Assembly: GCA_903835275.1 (NCBI GenBank)
Contig: CAILMK010000372.1
Span: forward strand, 1-8,521
DNA: 8,521 nucleotides
Reading direction: 5' to 3'
Origin: an uncultured bacterium
GTDB lineage: Bacteria > Bacteroidota > Bacteroidia > CAILMK01
Part shown: piece by piece, positions 7,230 through 8,521 of the stretch
How the letters are laid out: each line of letters begins with the position of its first letter
Position numbering within the stretch: the stretch's first letter is position 1
Notes under the pieces: generated by a model
The model's input: the letters and a program-made list of their open reading frames with translations, nothing else
What the model was told of the DNA's origin: nothing
The model's database searches: none
Position numbers and translations under genes: made by a program

Positions 7230-7955
7230 TTACCAGCGCCTCCTTTGTATTATTGTACGGGTGAGGAAAAGAAAAACAGTTATAAAGCTGAGGAAATAAA
7301 CAACATCGCGTGTATCTACAATTCCGCGGCTGATGGATAAATAATGTGCCTGTATACTGAACATAGCAAACAACCATTCCACGGAACTGAATATGCTCAT
7401 CTCAGCAAAGAAATCCAGGAGGATAAAAAAGAAGACACATAAAATCAATCCAATGATAAATGCTACAATCTGATTATCGGTGATTGAAGATGCAAAAATA
7501 CCAATGGCAAGATAAGCACCACCGACAAATAATAACCCTATATAGGAACCAATTGTTGCGCCGTGATCTACATTTCCTGCAGGTACCGCAAGGGCATTAA
7601 TTGTGTAATAATACAGCAGGGTAGGGAGGAGTGAAAAGATCACGAGCACCAGGCCGGCAAAATATTTTCCAAGTATAATTTGAAAATCAGTAACAGGTTT
7701 GGTGGAGAGTATTTCAATAGTACCTGTATTTTGTTCCTCTGCAAAACTGCGCATGGTAATCGCAGGAATTAAAAATAAAAATACGATTGGGCCTATGCTG
7801 AATAATCTATCCAATGTGGCATAGCCATCGTGCAGAATATTATCCGGCAATACCCACAGAAATATACTGGTAATAACAAGAAATACCCCGATGCTGATAT
7901 AGGCTATCAGCGAACTAAAGAACAGGGTTATTTCTTTTTTAAATATTGAATACAT
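7230..7955 (-). CDS. gldF: GldF, gliding motility ABC transporter permease
   Basis: Integral membrane permease of the ABC-2 type, the pore-forming partner of the GldA ATPase and GldG. The 241-residue length is usual for GldF. Six hydrophobic segments are visible at about residues 13-36, 52-72, 97-121, 135-157, 162-184 and 217-234. Between the second and third lies the family motif RSFAEEQNTGTIEILSTKPV (69-88), the EExxxGTxExL-type loop that is conserved in ABC-2 permeases and likely contacts the ATPase. The start is typical (MYSIFKKEITLFFSSLIAYI). The ATG lies 4 bases after the gldA stop and the stop is 1 base before the gldG ATG, so the three genes form one translation unit. Confidence 0.94.
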   Translation of the reverse strand: MYSIFKKEITLFFSSLIAYISIGVFLVITSIFLWVLPDNILHDGYATLDRLFSIGPIVFLFLIPAITMRSFAEEQNTGTIEILSTKPVTDFQIILGKYFAGLVLVIFSLLPTLLYYYTINALAVPAGNVDHGATIGSYIGLLFVGGAYLAIGIFASSITDNQIVAFIIGLILCVFFFILLDFFAEMSIFSSVEWLFAMFSIQAHYLSISRGIVDTRDVVYFLSFITVFLFLTRTIIQRRRW

Positions 7956-7959
7956 TTTA

Positions 7960-8521
7960 TTATTCTACCGGTAATTTAGAGGTGGAGGTAAGTTGCTGGA
8001 AAACATTTTCAAGGCTCTGTTCTTCCTTTTTCAATTCGTAAATCACATTGTTTTTCTGCACCGCCCATCTGAATACTTCTTCGCGGATGTCATTGCTTCC
8101 TTCGGTATGCAGCAGCCAGTGATTGCCTTTAAATTCAGCTTCGGCAACTCCGCGTATTTTACTAAGTTCGTCTTTCGTAGCAGGATTTTTAAACTCCACC
8201 CGTACAAAGCTATTTCCCCTCGAGGCGCTCATCAATTCTGCGGTAGGTTTATCCGCTACTATCTTTCCCTTATTAATTATTAGCACACGGCTGCAAATAG
8301 CCTGTACTTCCTGCAATATATGCGTGGAAAATATAACTGTTTTCTTTTTGCCTATTTCCTGGATCAGGTTACGGATCTCAATGATCTGGTTAGGGTCAAG
8401 GCCTGTTGTGGGTTCATCAAGGATCAGAACTTCCGGATCATGGATAAGTGCCTGTGCCAATCCCACCCTCTGGCGGTAGCCTTTGGAAAGCATCCGTATT
8501 TTTTTACGCTGCTCTACTTCA
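7960..8521 (-). CDS. gldA: GldA, gliding motility ABC transporter ATP-binding subunit, 5' partial
   Basis: ATPase that powers the GldFG transporter on the cytoplasmic face of the membrane. The window holds the last 186 codons. The frame is open through 8520, so the N-terminus, with the Walker A (P-loop) and Q-loop, lies beyond the right edge. The Met at 8493 is internal: it sits directly before the signature motif LSKGYRQRVGLAQAL and cannot be the true start. Following motifs are Walker B with the catalytic Glu and D-loop (VLILDEPTTGLDP) and the H-loop histidine in VIFSTHILQEVQ. The C-terminal extension (from about SRVLIINKGKIVADKP) ends in LPVE. The LSKGY variant of LSGGQ is typical of GldA-like ATPases. 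It is the first visible gene of the gldA-gldF-gldG-DUF4340 operon; its promoter is outside the window. Confidence 0.93.
   Translation of the reverse strand, partial: EVEQRKKIRMLSKGYRQRVGLAQALIHDPEVLILDEPTTGLDPNQIIEIRNLIQEIGKKKTVIFSTHILQEVQAICSRVLIINKGKIVADKPTAELMSASRGNSFVRVEFKNPATKDELSKIRGVAEAEFKGNHWLLHTEGSNDIREEVFRWAVQKNNVIYELKKEEQSLENVFQQLTSTSKLPVE

Noticed and set aside
8491..8493. ATG as a possible gldA start
   Set aside because: It sits directly before the ABC signature motif, and the frame stays open to the window edge, so it is an internal Met.

Overview
The window reads as chromosomal DNA of a gliding-type member of the Bacteroidota. The evidence is a GldA/GldF/GldG gliding-motility ABC transporter set, a secreted protein with a type IX secretion (T9SS) C-terminal sorting domain, a Bacteroidota-style RNase E/G, and TAnnTTTG-type -7 promoter boxes in place of sigma-70 boxes. 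The base composition is moderate and somewhat AT-rich. I cannot place it below phylum; Chitinophagia, Sphingobacteriia or Saprospiria-like lineages would all fit.

Layout. Positions 1-1449 (+) hold the 3' part of an RNase E/G gene; only about 25 N-terminal residues appear to be missing. A 77-base gap with a candidate promoter leads to a (+) gene at 1527-2255. It encodes an exported 242-residue protein of unknown function with an acidic Ser/Thr-rich linker and a possible small outer-membrane beta-barrel. This gene converges, with only 10 bases between stop codons, on a (-) gene at 2266-4203. That gene encodes a 645-residue T9SS cargo protein with a signal peptide, a Cys-rich N-terminal region, a PKD-like domain and a C-terminal sorting domain. 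Positions 4204-4529 are non-coding: the promoter of the T9SS gene, then a hairpin-rich block of about 250 bases that looks like a dispersed repeat or MITE-like element with nested inverted repeats. Positions 4530-8521 (-) form a tight operon read right to left: gldA (5' part outside the window), gldF, gldG, and a DUF4340 protein. Spacers are 4, 1 and 8 bases.

How the genes work together. GldA (ATPase), GldF (permease) and GldG (membrane-anchored auxiliary/substrate-binding-like subunit) form an ABC-2-type transporter required for gliding in flavobacteria. The DUF4340 protein, also anchored by one N-terminal helix and translated from the same message, is the obvious candidate for a fourth component. 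The T9SS cargo protein is the kind of surface protein that gliding bacteria export, but nothing in the sequence ties it directly to the transporter.

I did not find a clearly new multi-gene system. The most unusual parts are the structured intergenic element at about 4268-4510 and the uncharacterised fourth gene of the gld operon.
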